The notes: generated by a model not told the origin, from the letters alone. A DNA stretch of 64,000 bases from Bradyrhizobium liaoningense (GCF_018130955.1 NZ_JAFCJM010000003.1:124001-188000); one strand, 5' to 3'. Shown: positions 26,796-35,873, counted from the first letter of the stretch. Program-made: numbers and translations.

Positions 26796-26823
26796 CGGAT
26801 TTGTTCTGACGCGTTCGCGATGC

Positions 26824-27660
26824 TCACAGCCATCGCTTGCGCCGCTTGAAGCTCTTGAGGTTCTTGAAACTCTTGCGCTGGTCGCCGGCGCCGCCGAGGT
26901 AGAATTCCTTGACGTCCTCGTTGTCGCGCAGCTCGTCGGCGGTGCCGTCGAGCACGACCTTGCCCTGCTCCATGATGTAGCCGTGGCTTGCGACCGAGAG
27001 CGCGGCGCGCGCGTTCTGCTCGACCAGCAAAATGGTGACGCCGAGATCGCGGTTGATCTTCTTGATGATCGCGAAGACCTCCTTGACCAGCAGCGGCGAC
27101 AGGCCCATCGAGGGCTCGTCCATCAAGATCATCTTCGGGCGTGCCATCAGCGCGCGGCCGATCGCCAGCATCTGCTGCTCGCCGCCGGAGAGATAGCCGG
27201 CAAGCCCCGTGCGCTCCTTCAGGCGTGGAAAGTAGTTGAAGACCATGTCGAGATCGGCATCGACCTCGCGGTCGTTGCGGGTGAAGGCGCCGAGCTTGAG
27301 GTTTTCCAGCGACGTCATGTCGGCGACGATGCGCCGGCCCTCCATCACCTGGAAGATGCCGCGGCGGACGATCTTGTCGGGATCGATGCCGTTGATCCGC
27401 TCGCCGTCGAATACGATCTCGCCGCGCGTGACCTCGCCGTCCTCGGTCTTGAGCAGGCCGGAAATGGCCTTCAGCGTCGTCGACTTGCCGGCGCCGTTGG
27501 CCCCGAGCAGCGCTACGATCGCGCCCTTCGGCACTTCGAGGCTGAGGCCGCGCAGCACCAGGATGACGTCGTCATAGACGACCTCGATGTTGCGCACGCC
27601 GAGGAGAGGCGCGGGGGCGGCGCTGGGCGCGGGGCGGATAGCTTCGGCGGTTTGGGTCAT
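26824..27660 (-). CDS. livF: Branched-chain amino acid-type ABC transporter ATPase LivF
   Basis: A 278-residue ABC ATPase of the LivF type. Walker A is GANGAGKST, the signature is LSGGEQQ, Walker B is MILMDEPSMGLSPLL, and the switch His is replaced by the LivF-style VEQNARAAL. The C-terminus carries an unusual basic tail, KSFKNLKSFKRRKRWL. It is separated from livK by a 133-bp gap that holds a palindromic repeat. The complex imports branched-chain amino acids, or in this family often aromatic or other organic acids. Confidence 0.9.
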   Translation of the reverse strand: MTQTAEAIRPAPSAAPAPLLGVRNIEVVYDDVILVLRGLSLEVPKGAIVALLGANGAGKSTTLKAISGLLKTEDGEVTRGEIVFDGERINGIDPDKIVRRGIFQVMEGRRIVADMTSLENLKLGAFTRNDREVDADLDMVFNYFPRLKERTGLAGYLSGGEQQMLAIGRALMARPKMILMDEPSMGLSPLLVKEVFAIIKKINRDLGVTILLVEQNARAALSVASHGYIMEQGKVVLDGTADELRDNEDVKEFYLGGAGDQRKSFKNLKSFKRRKRWL

Positions 27661-27696
27661 GCTTGATAGTTCTCCGCGATCGTCATCGCTTCATCC

Positions 27697-27778
27697 CGTC
27701 ATTCCGGGGCGGTCCAGAGGACCGAACCCGGAATCTCGAGGTTCCGGGTTCGATGCTTCGAGGCGCCCCGGAACGACG
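27697..27778. repeat. Palindromic intergenic repeat between livK and livF
   Basis: Outer arms CGTCATTCCGGGGCG (27697-27711) and CGCCCCGGAACGACG (27764-27778) pair with one mismatch. An inner perfect hairpin is GAACCCGGAA (27724-27733)/TTCCGGGTTC (27742-27751) with an 8-base loop. I recognise this as a dispersed Bradyrhizobium/Rhodopseudomonas intergenic palindrome. In the livK-livF transcript it would form a strong structure that could stabilise the upstream mRNA or lower livF expression. Confidence 0.75.
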
Positions 27779-27793
27779 AAGGCACTATGCCGC

Positions 27794-29077
27794 TCACCAC
27801 CCCAGCCATTCCGGCTTGCGCGGCAGCTCGACGGTCTTGACCTTCTCGAGCTTGATCGTGCCCTTGGCCATGAGGTCGTTGAGGTCGCCATCCGTCGCGC
27901 CCGACACCTTGGTGCGATAGAGGTCGACCTTGAGCGTGCCGCGATGGTCCTTGTCGGTGTAGGTCGAGGCGTTGCAGACGCCGTCCATCCCGGCCGGCAC
28001 CCAGTCCTTCTTCTGGTAGAAGCCCTTGGCGACGTTCTCGCCGGTGGTGCCGCCGTTCTTGGCGGCCCAGTCGAGCGCTTCCTTGGTGTAGAGCGCGCTA
28101 CAGACACCGGCGATGTAGTGCACGGGGCGATACGCCTTGCCGCTCGCATCCGACATCTTGGAGATTTCCATCACCGTCTTCATGCCCGGCGCGTTGCCGC
28201 CCCAGGTCACCGCCGTGCGCAGCGGGAAGACGACGCCGTCGGCCGCATCGGCCGCGGTCTTGGCGGCGTTCTCGTCCATGCCCCAGACATTGCCGAGGAA
28301 CTGCACATCGACGCCGGCCGTCTTGCAGGCCTTCAGCACCGAGATGTTCGAGGCCGCGGTGTTGCCGAGATAGGCGTAGTTGGCGCCGGAGCTCTTCAGG
28401 CTGAGGCACTGCGCCGAGTAGTCGCCCGGCGTCAGCGCGAACACGATCGGCGGCAGCACTTCGAAGCCGAGCTCGTTGGCGATCGCCTCGCCGGCCGCCT
28501 TCGGCGCGTTGGGATAGGGATGATTGCCGCCCATGTGGACGAATTTCGGTTTGCCGCTCTTGCCCTTGGCCTTCCAGTCCTCGGCGGCCCAGGTCACCAG
28601 AGCGCGCATCGCATCCGAGTAGCTGGGGCCGTAGAAGAAGTTATACGGCGCGGGCTTGGCCTTTCCGCTCACGCCCTCCGGATCGGTCAGGGCGGCTGCG
28701 TAGGAGGCGGAGACGTAGGGAATCTTGTCCTGTGCGACGAAGCCGGTCAGCGCTTCGGTGTCCGCGGTGCCCCAGCCCATGATCGCGGCGACCTTGGTGT
28801 CGCCCGCCGACCACTTCTTGTACAGCGCGACCGCGCGCGGCACCTGGTAGCCGTAGTCGTTGCTATCGAGGTTGACCTGCTTGCCGCCGATGCCGCCGTT
28901 CTTGTTGATCCAGGCAAAGGTGTCGGCGACGGCCTGGCCGTAGGGCGTGCCGACGTCCGAGGTCGCGCCGGAATAGTCGGCGAGATGGCCGAGCGCGATC
29001 TGGGCCTGCGCGCTCGCCGCAAAGCCTGCGATCGCAAACGCGAGCGATGCGGTGCTCAAAAGGGCTTTCGTCTTCAT
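27794..29077 (-). CDS. ABC transporter periplasmic substrate-binding protein (LivK-like)
   Basis: A 427-residue periplasmic binding protein. The signal peptide is MKTKALLSTASLAFAIAGFA with cleavage after SAQA near residue 25. The mature protein begins IALGHLADYSGATSDVG, the usual peripla_BP_6 opening, followed by NLDSNDYGYQVPRAVALYKKW and AIMGWGTADTEAL. It is longer than E. coli LivK (about 369) and belongs to the group often tied to aromatic or organic acid uptake. It is the probable specificity determinant of the liv system here, placed between livM and livF. Confidence 0.88.
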   Translation of the reverse strand: MKTKALLSTASLAFAIAGFAASAQAQIALGHLADYSGATSDVGTPYGQAVADTFAWINKNGGIGGKQVNLDSNDYGYQVPRAVALYKKWSAGDTKVAAIMGWGTADTEALTGFVAQDKIPYVSASYAAALTDPEGVSGKAKPAPYNFFYGPSYSDAMRALVTWAAEDWKAKGKSGKPKFVHMGGNHPYPNAPKAAGEAIANELGFEVLPPIVFALTPGDYSAQCLSLKSSGANYAYLGNTAASNISVLKACKTAGVDVQFLGNVWGMDENAAKTAADAADGVVFPLRTAVTWGGNAPGMKTVMEISKMSDASGKAYRPVHYIAGVCSALYTKEALDWAAKNGGTTGENVAKGFYQKKDWVPAGMDGVCNASTYTDKDHRGTLKVDLYRTKVSGATDGDLNDLMAKGTIKLEKVKTVELPRKPEWLGW

Positions 29078-29122
29078 GGGTTGGTTCCTCCTGTTATTCG
29101 TTGCGTTCAGAGTAGCCCGCGC

Positions 29123-30196
29123 TCAGTGCGAGAACGGGTAGAGTTTCCAGTAGGCCTTGATCTGCCGCCAGCGATGCGCAAGCCCGTCCGGCTCGAACAT
29201 CAGGAACGCGATGATGATGAGCCCGATCGCGATCTCGCGCAGGAAGGTGATGTTGGTGTTGAGCGACAGCGCGTTGTCGATGGCGCCGCCCTTGAGATAA
29301 TGGCTGAGATATTCCATCGATTCCGGCAGCAGCACCACGAAGGCGGTGCCCATCAGCGTGCCCATGACCGAGCCGGTGCCGCCGATGATGATCATGGCGA
29401 GGAACAGGATCGAGCGCTCGATGCCAAAGCCTTCCTGCGAGACCACCTGCTGGTAGTGCGCATAGAGCGCGCCCGCGATGCCGGCGAAGAAGGCGGCAAG
29501 CGCGAACGACAGCGTGCGGTACTTCGTCAGGTTGATGCCCATGATCTCGGCGGAGAGATAATGGTCGCGGATCGCCACCAGCGCGCGGCCGTCGCGGGTG
29601 CGCATCAGATTGGTGACGAGGATGTAGCTTAGGAGCACATAGGCCAGCACGACGTAGAAATATTGTTTGTCGCCGCGCAGCGTGTAGCCGAAGATCGAGA
29701 ACGGGTTGGCGCTGGCCGGCACCGAGCCGCCGGAGAACCATTCGGCGCGGGAGAAGAAGTCGAGCAGGATGTATTGCGCGGCGAGCGTCGCGATGACGAG
29801 GTAGAGCCCCTTCAGCCGCGCCGCCGGGATGCCGAAGACCAGCCCGACCAGGGCGGTGATGATGCCGGCGAGCGGGATCGCGAAGAACACCGGGATCGGC
29901 GCATTGTTGGAGATGTAGGCCGAGGTGAACGCGCCGAGCAGGAAGAAGGCGGCATGTCCGATCGAGATCTGGCCGGTGAAGCCGACCAGGATGTTCAGGC
30001 CAAGCGCGGCGATCGAGAAGATGCCGATCTGGATCAGGATGCTGAGCCAATATCCGCCGAGGAATTGCGGCGCGAGACAGAGCAGGAGCACGCCGGCAAT
30101 CGCAAAGTTGCGGCTGGTGCGGGTCGGGAAGATCGTGGTGTCGGCCGCATAGGTTGTGCGGAAATCACCAGCGGGGATGAGGGCAGGGCCGGCCAT
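29123..30196 (-). CDS. livM: Branched-chain amino acid-type ABC transporter permease LivM
   Basis: About 357 residues with around ten membrane segments. Family motifs include LGLNILVGFTGQISIGHAAF, FGIPAARLKGLYLVIATLAA, the EAA-like loop RDGRALVAIRDHYLSAEIMG and the conserved IIGGTGSVMGTLMGTAFV. ATG 30196 (MAGPALIPAG) is chosen, 2 bp after the livH stop; a longer open frame upstream is the shadow of livH. It forms the translocation pore with LivH. Confidence 0.92.
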   Translation of the reverse strand: MAGPALIPAGDFRTTYAADTTIFPTRTSRNFAIAGVLLLCLAPQFLGGYWLSILIQIGIFSIAALGLNILVGFTGQISIGHAAFFLLGAFTSAYISNNAPIPVFFAIPLAGIITALVGLVFGIPAARLKGLYLVIATLAAQYILLDFFSRAEWFSGGSVPASANPFSIFGYTLRGDKQYFYVVLAYVLLSYILVTNLMRTRDGRALVAIRDHYLSAEIMGINLTKYRTLSFALAAFFAGIAGALYAHYQQVVSQEGFGIERSILFLAMIIIGGTGSVMGTLMGTAFVVLLPESMEYLSHYLKGGAIDNALSLNTNITFLREIAIGLIIIAFLMFEPDGLAHRWRQIKAYWKLYPFSH

Positions 30197-30198
30197 GG

Positions 30199-31092
30199 TC
30201 AGATCCGCTCGATGTCGTGGGTGCCGAACAGGCCGTAGGGCTTGATCATCAGCACGATGATGAGGACGTAGAACGGCGCGATCTCGTAGAGATTGCCCCA
30301 GTGCAGATACTCGCTGTCGACATATTGGGCGATGTTCTCGAGCAGCCCGATGATGATGCCGCCGAGCACGGCGCCGCCGACCGAGTCGAGCCCGCCGAGG
30401 ATCGCGGCCGGAAACACCTTGATGCCGTAGGCCGCCAGGCCCGACGAGACGCCGTTGACGACGGCTACAACGACGCCCGCGACCGCCGACACCGTGGCCG
30501 AGATCGCCCAGGCCATCGCAAAGACGCTCTTCACGGAGATGCCGAGCGATTGCGCGACCTGCTGGTTGAACGCAGTGGCGCGCATCGCCAGGCCGTATTT
30601 CGAGGCGCGGAAGAACCAGGCCATGCCGATCATCATCGCGACCGACACCACGAGGCTCATGACATAGACGGTCTGGATCTGCAGGCCGAGCAGGTTCACC
30701 GACTGGCTCTCGAACACCCGCGGGAACGGCTGCGGGTTGACGCCGAACATCCACTTCAGGGTCGCCTGGAGCACGGTGGAGAGGCCGATCGTCACCATGA
30801 TCACGGAAATGATCGGCTCGCCGATCATCGGCCTGAGGATCAGGACCTGGATCGCGATGCCGAACACAAACATGAAGACGAGCGTCATCGGCATGCCGAT
30901 CCAGAACGGCACCTGGTATTTGGCGAGCAGCGCCCAGCACACCCAGGCGCCGACCAGCAGCAACTCGCCTTGCGCGAAATTGACGACCTGCGTCGCCTTG
31001 TAGATCAGCACGAACGACATCGCGACCACGCCATAGAGCGTGCCGACCACGAGGCCGTTGACCAGGAGCTGGATGAGGAAGGCGGTGTTCAT
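30199..31092 (-). CDS. livH: Branched-chain amino acid-type ABC transporter permease LivH
   Basis: A 297-residue permease with about eight membrane helices. It shows the LivH opening LLVNGLVVGTLYGVVAMSFV followed by KATQVVNFAQGELLLVGAW, the loop SKYGLAMRATAFNQQVAQSL and the closing region FPAAILGGLDSVGGAVLGG. It is coupled to livM (2-bp gap). Upstream, a 228-bp gap with a composite palindromic repeat separates it from the acyl-CoA synthetase gene. Confidence 0.93.
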   Translation of the reverse strand: MNTAFLIQLLVNGLVVGTLYGVVAMSFVLIYKATQVVNFAQGELLLVGAWVCWALLAKYQVPFWIGMPMTLVFMFVFGIAIQVLILRPMIGEPIISVIMVTIGLSTVLQATLKWMFGVNPQPFPRVFESQSVNLLGLQIQTVYVMSLVVSVAMMIGMAWFFRASKYGLAMRATAFNQQVAQSLGISVKSVFAMAWAISATVSAVAGVVVAVVNGVSSGLAAYGIKVFPAAILGGLDSVGGAVLGGIIIGLLENIAQYVDSEYLHWGNLYEIAPFYVLIIVLMIKPYGLFGTHDIERI

Positions 31093-31137
31093 GCGGTCAC
31101 GCTCGCTGACAAATTCTGCGCCCAGGTGCGCGCTGCA

Positions 31138-31282
31138 CCCTCTCCCCTTGCGGGAGAGGTGGCTTCGCGAAGCGAAGCCGGGTGAGGGGTCGCCTCCGCA
31201 GTGACGGTGCGGAGAGAGGACCCCTCACCCCAGTGAGGGTGTGGCTGCGAGCGGTGCTGCCCTCTCCCACAAGGGGAGAGGG
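31138..31282. repeat. Composite palindromic intergenic repeat upstream of livH
   Basis: Four nested or adjacent inverted repeats: CCTCTCCC/GGGAGAGG (31139-31159), GGCTTCG/CGAAGCC (31161-31179), a perfect 12-bp pair GGGTGAGGGGTC (31180-31191)/GACCCCTCACCC (31219-31230), and CCCTCTCC/GGAGAGGG (31260-31282). The outer CCCTCTCC units are two copies of the same element in inverted context. I know this wording as a frequent Bradyrhizobium intergenic element. It lies in the middle of an apparent operon. Confidence 0.75.
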
Positions 31283-31320
31283 CACAGCAATGCGCATCGC
31301 GCTTGTGGCAGGTGCGAGCT

Positions 31321-33252
31321 TCACTCCGCGGCCTCCGCGATGTGTCCGGCGCTGCCCAGATCCACCACGCGTAGCGTGGTGCGCACCCTCTGCGTGGTGC
31401 CGTCCTGGAAGCGGATCACGGTGTCGACGGGGATGTCGGCGTCGCCGCGGTAGATGGCGTCGATGATGCCTTCGTATTTCTCGTTGATGACGCCGCGGCG
31501 CACTTTCCTTGTGCGGGTGAGTTCGCCGTCGTCGGCATCGAGCTCCTTGTAAAGCAGCAGGAAGCGCGAGATGCGCTGCGCCGGCGGCAGCGTCGCATTG
31601 ACGGTGTCGACCTCCTTCTGGAGCAGCGCGTAGACCTCAGGCCGCGAGGCGAGGTCGCTGTAGGTGGTGAAGGAGATGCGGTTCTTCTCCGCCCATTTCG
31701 AGATGATGGAATAGCGGATGCAGATCATCGCCGCGAGCGCGTCGCGGCCGGCACCCAGCACCACGGCCTCGGCGATATAGGGCGAGAACTTCAGCTTGTT
31801 CTCGATGAACTGCGGCGAGAAGCGCTCGCCGCGCGAGGTCTCCGCGAGATCCTTGATGCGGTCGATGACGACGAGCTGCTTGTTGTCGTTGAAATAGCCG
31901 GCATCGCCCGACAGCATCCAGCCGTCCCTGATGTCGGCGACGCTCGCCTCCGGGTTCTTGTAATAGCCCAAGAACATGTTGGGATGGCGCACGACGATTT
32001 CGCCGACGCCGTGGATATCGGCGTTGTCGATTCGGATCTCGATATCGTCGGCCATCGGCACGCCTGTCGTATCGGGGTCGACCTTGCCGGCGGGGTGCAG
32101 CGTGTAGGCGCCCAGCAGTTCGGTCTGGCCGTAGAGCGTACGCAGCGGCACGCCCATAGCCTGGAAGAATTTGAACGTATCGGGGCCGAGCGCGGCGCCG
32201 CCGGTCGCGGCCGAGCGCAGCCGGGTGAAGCCGAGTCGGTCGCGGAGCGCGCGGAACAGGATCGTGTCGGCCAGCGCCGAATGCTTGCCCTGCTCGAGCG
32301 CGGCGAGGCCGGTCTTCATGCCGAGGTCGAACAGGCGCTGCTTCAGGGGCGTCGCGTCCATCACCTTGGCGCGCACGTCGGCGGCGATCGATTCCCACAC
32401 GCGTGGGGCAAAGAGCACGAAGGTCGGCGCGATCTCGCGCAGATCGTTCATCATGGTGTCGGGCTCTTCGACGAAGTTGATCTTCATCCGGCAGAGCAGG
32501 CCTTTGCCGAGCACGTAAACCTGTTCCATGATCCAGGGCAGCGGCAGTACGGATACGTACTCGTCCTCAGGTCCCTTCGGATCGAAGGAAAGATAAGTCG
32601 CGCAATGGCCGAGCACGCGACCTGCGGCGAGCATCGCAAGCTTTGGATGCGACGTGGTGCCCGACGTAGTGCAGAGGATCGCGACGTCCTCGCCCCTGGT
32701 CGCACCCACGAGGCTGTCATAGAGGCCGGGCTCGCGCGCGGCGCGGGCGCGGCCGAGCTCGGCGAGCTTTTCGGCCGGCATCAGGCGCGGATCGTCGTAT
32801 TTCCGCATGCCGCGCGGATCGGAATAGATGATGTGCCTCAGCTTCGGCACGCGCTCGGCGAGCGCGAGCAGCTTGTCGACCTGCTCCTCGTCCTCGGCGA
32901 AGACGAGCTGCGCCTCGCCATAGGTGAGGAGATAGGAGGCTTCCTCGTCCAGCACGTCGCGATAGAGGCCGAGGCTCACGCCTCCGATCGCATGCGTTGC
33001 GATCTCCGCGGCGACCCAGTCCGGACGGTTGTCGCCGATGATGCCGATGACGTCGCCGCGGCCGAGGCCGAGCTCGACGAGCCCAAGCGCGAAGTCGCGC
33101 ACCCTGTTCTGGTAGTCATTCCAGGTGAAGAGGCGCCAGAGGCCAAAATCCTTTTCACGCAGTGCGATCTCGCCGCCGTGCTCCTTGGCGTTGAGCCGCA
33201 GCATTTTTGGATAGGTGTCGGCCTGCGCGACGCGCCCTGCATAATCCATCAT
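31321..33252 (-). CDS. Long-chain acyl-CoA synthetase-like AMP-dependent ligase
   Basis: About 643 residues, the size of FadD15/FAA-type synthetases. Motifs: the phosphate-binding loop ILCTTSGTTSHPKLAML, the substrate-tunnel gate LYGQTELLGAYTLHP, GWMLSGDAGYFNDN, DRIKDLAETSRGERFSP and the C-terminal TRTRKVRR. These enzymes adenylate a carboxylic acid and transfer it to CoA in the cytoplasm. ATG 33252 overlaps the livG stop by 4 bp, so it is translationally coupled to the transporter ATPase. This suggests that the liv system imports an acid which is then activated. Alternatively it may be a general fatty acid enzyme. Confidence 0.87.
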   Translation of the reverse strand: MMDYAGRVAQADTYPKMLRLNAKEHGGEIALREKDFGLWRLFTWNDYQNRVRDFALGLVELGLGRGDVIGIIGDNRPDWVAAEIATHAIGGVSLGLYRDVLDEEASYLLTYGEAQLVFAEDEEQVDKLLALAERVPKLRHIIYSDPRGMRKYDDPRLMPAEKLAELGRARAAREPGLYDSLVGATRGEDVAILCTTSGTTSHPKLAMLAAGRVLGHCATYLSFDPKGPEDEYVSVLPLPWIMEQVYVLGKGLLCRMKINFVEEPDTMMNDLREIAPTFVLFAPRVWESIAADVRAKVMDATPLKQRLFDLGMKTGLAALEQGKHSALADTILFRALRDRLGFTRLRSAATGGAALGPDTFKFFQAMGVPLRTLYGQTELLGAYTLHPAGKVDPDTTGVPMADDIEIRIDNADIHGVGEIVVRHPNMFLGYYKNPEASVADIRDGWMLSGDAGYFNDNKQLVVIDRIKDLAETSRGERFSPQFIENKLKFSPYIAEAVVLGAGRDALAAMICIRYSIISKWAEKNRISFTTYSDLASRPEVYALLQKEVDTVNATLPPAQRISRFLLLYKELDADDGELTRTRKVRRGVINEKYEGIIDAIYRGDADIPVDTVIRFQDGTTQRVRTTLRVVDLGSAGHIAEAAE

Positions 33253-34070
33253 GCCGCGCACTCCGGAGCTTCGGGCGTGTCGTCGGGATCGACCAGCACC
33301 TCGTCCTCTTCGCCGAGATAGGCGCGCTTGACGTGGGGATCGGCGAGCACCGCGGCCGGATCGCCCTCGGCGATCTTGCGGCCGAAATCCAGCACCATGA
33401 CGCGGTGGGAGATATCCATCACCACGCCCATGTCGTGCTCGATCATGACCACCGTCATCCCGAACTCCTCGTTGAGATCGACGATGTAGCGGGCCATGTC
33501 CTCCTTCTCCTCGAAATTCATGCCGGCCATCGGCTCGTCGAGGAGAACCAGTTTCGGCTCCAGCGCCATGGCGCGCGCCAGCTCCACGCGCTTGCGCAGG
33601 CCGTAAGGAAGGGTGCCGGCGGTCGCCTTGCGGACCGACTGGAGGTCGAGGAAGTCGATGATCTCCTCCACCTTGCGGCGGTGCTCGAGCTCTTCCTTGC
33701 GCGCGCCGGTCAGCCAGTACAGCGATCCGGTGATAAAATTGTTCTTCAGGAGGTGATGGCAGCCGACCATGATGTTGTCGAGCACGCTCATATGGTGGAA
33801 CAGCGCGAGATTCTGGAAGGTGCGGCCGATGCCGAGCGAGGCGCGCGCGTTTGGCGTCAGCCCGGTAATGTCGCGCCCCCGATAGAAGAGCTGCCCCTCG
33901 GTCGGCTTGTAGCGACCGGAAATACAGTTCACGATCGAGGTCTTGCCGGCGCCGTTCGGGCCGATGATCGAGAACAGCTCGCCGTCCTTGATGCCGAAGC
34001 TGACGTCGGTCAGCGCGCGGACGCCGCCGAACCGCAAGGACACGCCGCGCACTTCAAGGCCAAAATCCAC
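33249..34070 (-). CDS. livG: Branched-chain amino acid-type ABC transporter ATPase LivG
   Basis: About 273 residues. Walker A IIGPNGAGKTS, Q-loop FQNLALF, a LivG-type insertion (HHLLKNNFITGSLYWLTG), the relaxed signature LPYGLRKRVELARA, Walker B LVLLDEPMAGM and switch region VMIEHDMGVVM. GTG 34070 is chosen because GGGAGGG lies about 8 bases upstream. An in-frame GTG at 34115 would add 15 residues but has no clear site. It is the first gene of the leftward liv operon. The C-terminus is acidic (GEEDEVLVDPDDTPE). Confidence 0.9.
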   Translation of the reverse strand: MDFGLEVRGVSLRFGGVRALTDVSFGIKDGELFSIIGPNGAGKTSIVNCISGRYKPTEGQLFYRGRDITGLTPNARASLGIGRTFQNLALFHHMSVLDNIMVGCHHLLKNNFITGSLYWLTGARKEELEHRRKVEEIIDFLDLQSVRKATAGTLPYGLRKRVELARAMALEPKLVLLDEPMAGMNFEEKEDMARYIVDLNEEFGMTVVMIEHDMGVVMDISHRVMVLDFGRKIAEGDPAAVLADPHVKRAYLGEEDEVLVDPDDTPEAPECAA

Positions 34071-34400
34071 CAAAAATCCCTCCCGGCGATGGCGCTGTGG
34101 TGCGCTCTTCGTCACGTCCTCATGCGATCCTAGTACGGGCGTTCCGGCGAGGCCATGCAGCCAAAGGTCCCGACCGATCCCGCCCGCGAGCCCCGTTCCC
34201 GATCGGGATCAAAAGCCGCATCGCGCAAGGTGGTCCTCAATAGGGTAACGCGCTATTTTGAAATGTCTTGTGGCTGACAATTCTTCCGCAAAGTTTGTCG
34301 GCGAAGCGGCTCTTCGTCTTTCGTCGGAGGAGGGGTCGGCGGTATTGTTGCGGTGCAACAACGGGGTGAGGCTGCGCGTGGTGCGATTGGCTTTGGGATC
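34071..34400. promoter_or_regulatory. Divergent intergenic region, livG / Crp-Fnr regulator
   Basis: About 330 bp between two divergent genes, so it should contain promoters of the liv operon and of the regulator operon. AT-richer DNA lies at about 34245-34300. I found no clear TTGAT-N4-ATCAA or TGTGA-type palindrome and no ORF worth calling, so regulation of liv by the neighbouring Crp/Fnr protein is only a guess. Confidence 0.35.
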
Positions 34401-35081
34401 ATGATTGCGCAGGAGCACTTGAGGCGCGTCGCTGCCTGGTCGCGCGAATTGACCGAACGCGAGATCGAGGTCGCCCGTGCCGGGATCGTCGAGCGGTCCT
34501 ATGTCACCGGCGAGACCATCTTCATGCGCGGCGACAAGTTTGACTATTGGGCCGGGATGGTCTCCGGCCTCGCGCGGATGGGCGCGGTGTCGCGTGACGG
34601 CAAGGAGACGAGCCTCGCCGGCCTCACCGCGGGCGCCTGGTTCGGCGAGGGCAGCGTGCTGAAGAACGAGCCGAGGCGCTACGACGTCGTTGCACTCCGC
34701 GACAGCCGCCTTGCCTTGATGGAGCGCAGCGCGTTCCTGTGGCTGTTCGAGAACAGCGTCGGCTTCAACCGCTTCCTGGTGCGCCAGCTCAATGAGCGCC
34801 TCGGCCAGTTCATCGGCATGCTCGAGGTCAACCGCACGCTGGATGCCACCGCGCGCCTCGCCCGCAGCATCGCCTCGCTGTTCAACCCGATCCTCTATCC
34901 GGAATCGACCAGGCATCTGGAGATCACGCAGGAGGAGATCGGAGCGCTCTCCGGCATGTCACGTCAGAACGCCAACCGCTCGCTGAACCGGCTGGAGAAG
35001 GAGGGATTGCTGCGGCTCGAATACGGCGGCGTGACGATTCTGGATATCGAGCGGCTCAGGAGCTACGGGGAGGAGCTATGA
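34401..35081 (+). CDS. Crp/Fnr-family transcriptional regulator
   Basis: About 226 residues. The N-terminal cNMP-binding-type beta-barrel spans about residues 20-130 (RSYVTGETIFMRGDKFDYWA, then LAGLTAGAWFGEGSVLKNEP). A long dimer helix follows, and an HTH_CRP domain near 165-215 contains LEITQEEIGALSGMSRQNAN. There is no Cys cluster for an Fnr-type Fe-S centre. Arg and Ser residues for cAMP binding are not clearly in place, so the ligand is unknown. The start is ATG 34401 (MIAQEHLRRV); the frame is open to 34353. The AraC-family gene begins one base after its stop. Confidence 0.85.
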   Translation: MIAQEHLRRVAAWSRELTEREIEVARAGIVERSYVTGETIFMRGDKFDYWAGMVSGLARMGAVSRDGKETSLAGLTAGAWFGEGSVLKNEPRRYDVVALRDSRLALMERSAFLWLFENSVGFNRFLVRQLNERLGQFIGMLEVNRTLDATARLARSIASLFNPILYPESTRHLEITQEEIGALSGMSRQNANRSLNRLEKEGLLRLEYGGVTILDIERLRSYGEEL

Positions 35082-35082
35082 C

Positions 35083-35811
35083 ATGCGCTTTCCGGATCCT
35101 TCCGTGCTCATAAAATTCGAGGATCGCGAATCGGATTCGCCTTACGTCGAGCGCGTTTGGCGCAGCCGGAGCCGGAGCGGCGGCTTCTTCCTGTCGATGG
35201 CCGAGGGAAATATCGAGCTCGTCGTGACCAGGCTGCCGGGGTTTCTGGCGGTGACACTCAGGGGGCCGGTGACCAAAGGGACCCTGGTCGAATGTCCGCC
35301 GAATGGTGAATGGGTCGCTATACGATTTCGACTGGGAACCTATCTGCCACAGGTACCGACGGCGGCATTGATCGACCATCAAAATATACAATTGCCGGTG
35401 CTCCCCGACGGCCGTTTCCTGTTTTCGGATTCGAGCTGGGAAATTCCGAGCTACGACAATGCAGAGAGTCTCGTTGCGCGCCTGGCGCGCGCGGGCGTCA
35501 TAGCACGCAGCCATGCGACCGATGCGGCGGTCGAAGGCGATGTCGACTGGATGAGCCAGCGTTCTACCCAGCGACACTTTCGCCGTGTCACGGGCATGAC
35601 GTTCAGCAGCTATCAGCAGATTCAGCGTGCGCGTCGCGCGGCGACCTTGCTCGTGAGTGGAAGCTCCGTCCTCGACGCCACGCTGGCCGCCTGCTATTTC
35701 GATCAGGCGCATCTTACCCGCTCGGTCAAGCAACTGATCGGCATGACCCCCGCGCGCCTCGCACGCGAGCGGCCGCAATTGTCGTTTTCATACAAGACAA
35801 CGGTGTCCTGA
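35083..35811 (+). CDS. AraC-family transcriptional regulator
   Basis: A 242-residue protein. The C-terminal 90 residues form the two-HTH AraC DNA-binding domain, with STQRHFRRVTGMTFSSYQQI, the helix RARRAATLLVSG and the signature YFDQAHLTRSVKQLIGMTPA. The N-terminal region (about 140 residues) resembles the DUF6597-type sensor domain of some AraC proteins. It is cotranscribed with the Crp/Fnr gene (one-base gap). The DoxX-like gene downstream is a common target of such regulators, so local autoregulation is plausible. Confidence 0.85.
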   Translation: MRFPDPSVLIKFEDRESDSPYVERVWRSRSRSGGFFLSMAEGNIELVVTRLPGFLAVTLRGPVTKGTLVECPPNGEWVAIRFRLGTYLPQVPTAALIDHQNIQLPVLPDGRFLFSDSSWEIPSYDNAESLVARLARAGVIARSHATDAAVEGDVDWMSQRSTQRHFRRVTGMTFSSYQQIQRARRAATLLVSGSSVLDATLAACYFDQAHLTRSVKQLIGMTPARLARERPQLSFSYKTTVS

Positions 35812-35873
35812 CCGCGATATTCGCGGCTCACTCCGGCCTCGGTGGCGGGAGCGAAGACCGGAGACGTGCTGCC

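Noticed and set aside
27587..29632. A 681-codon plus-strand frame opposite livF, livK and livM
   Set aside because: It is antisense to three well-recognised transporter genes and has low-complexity composition.
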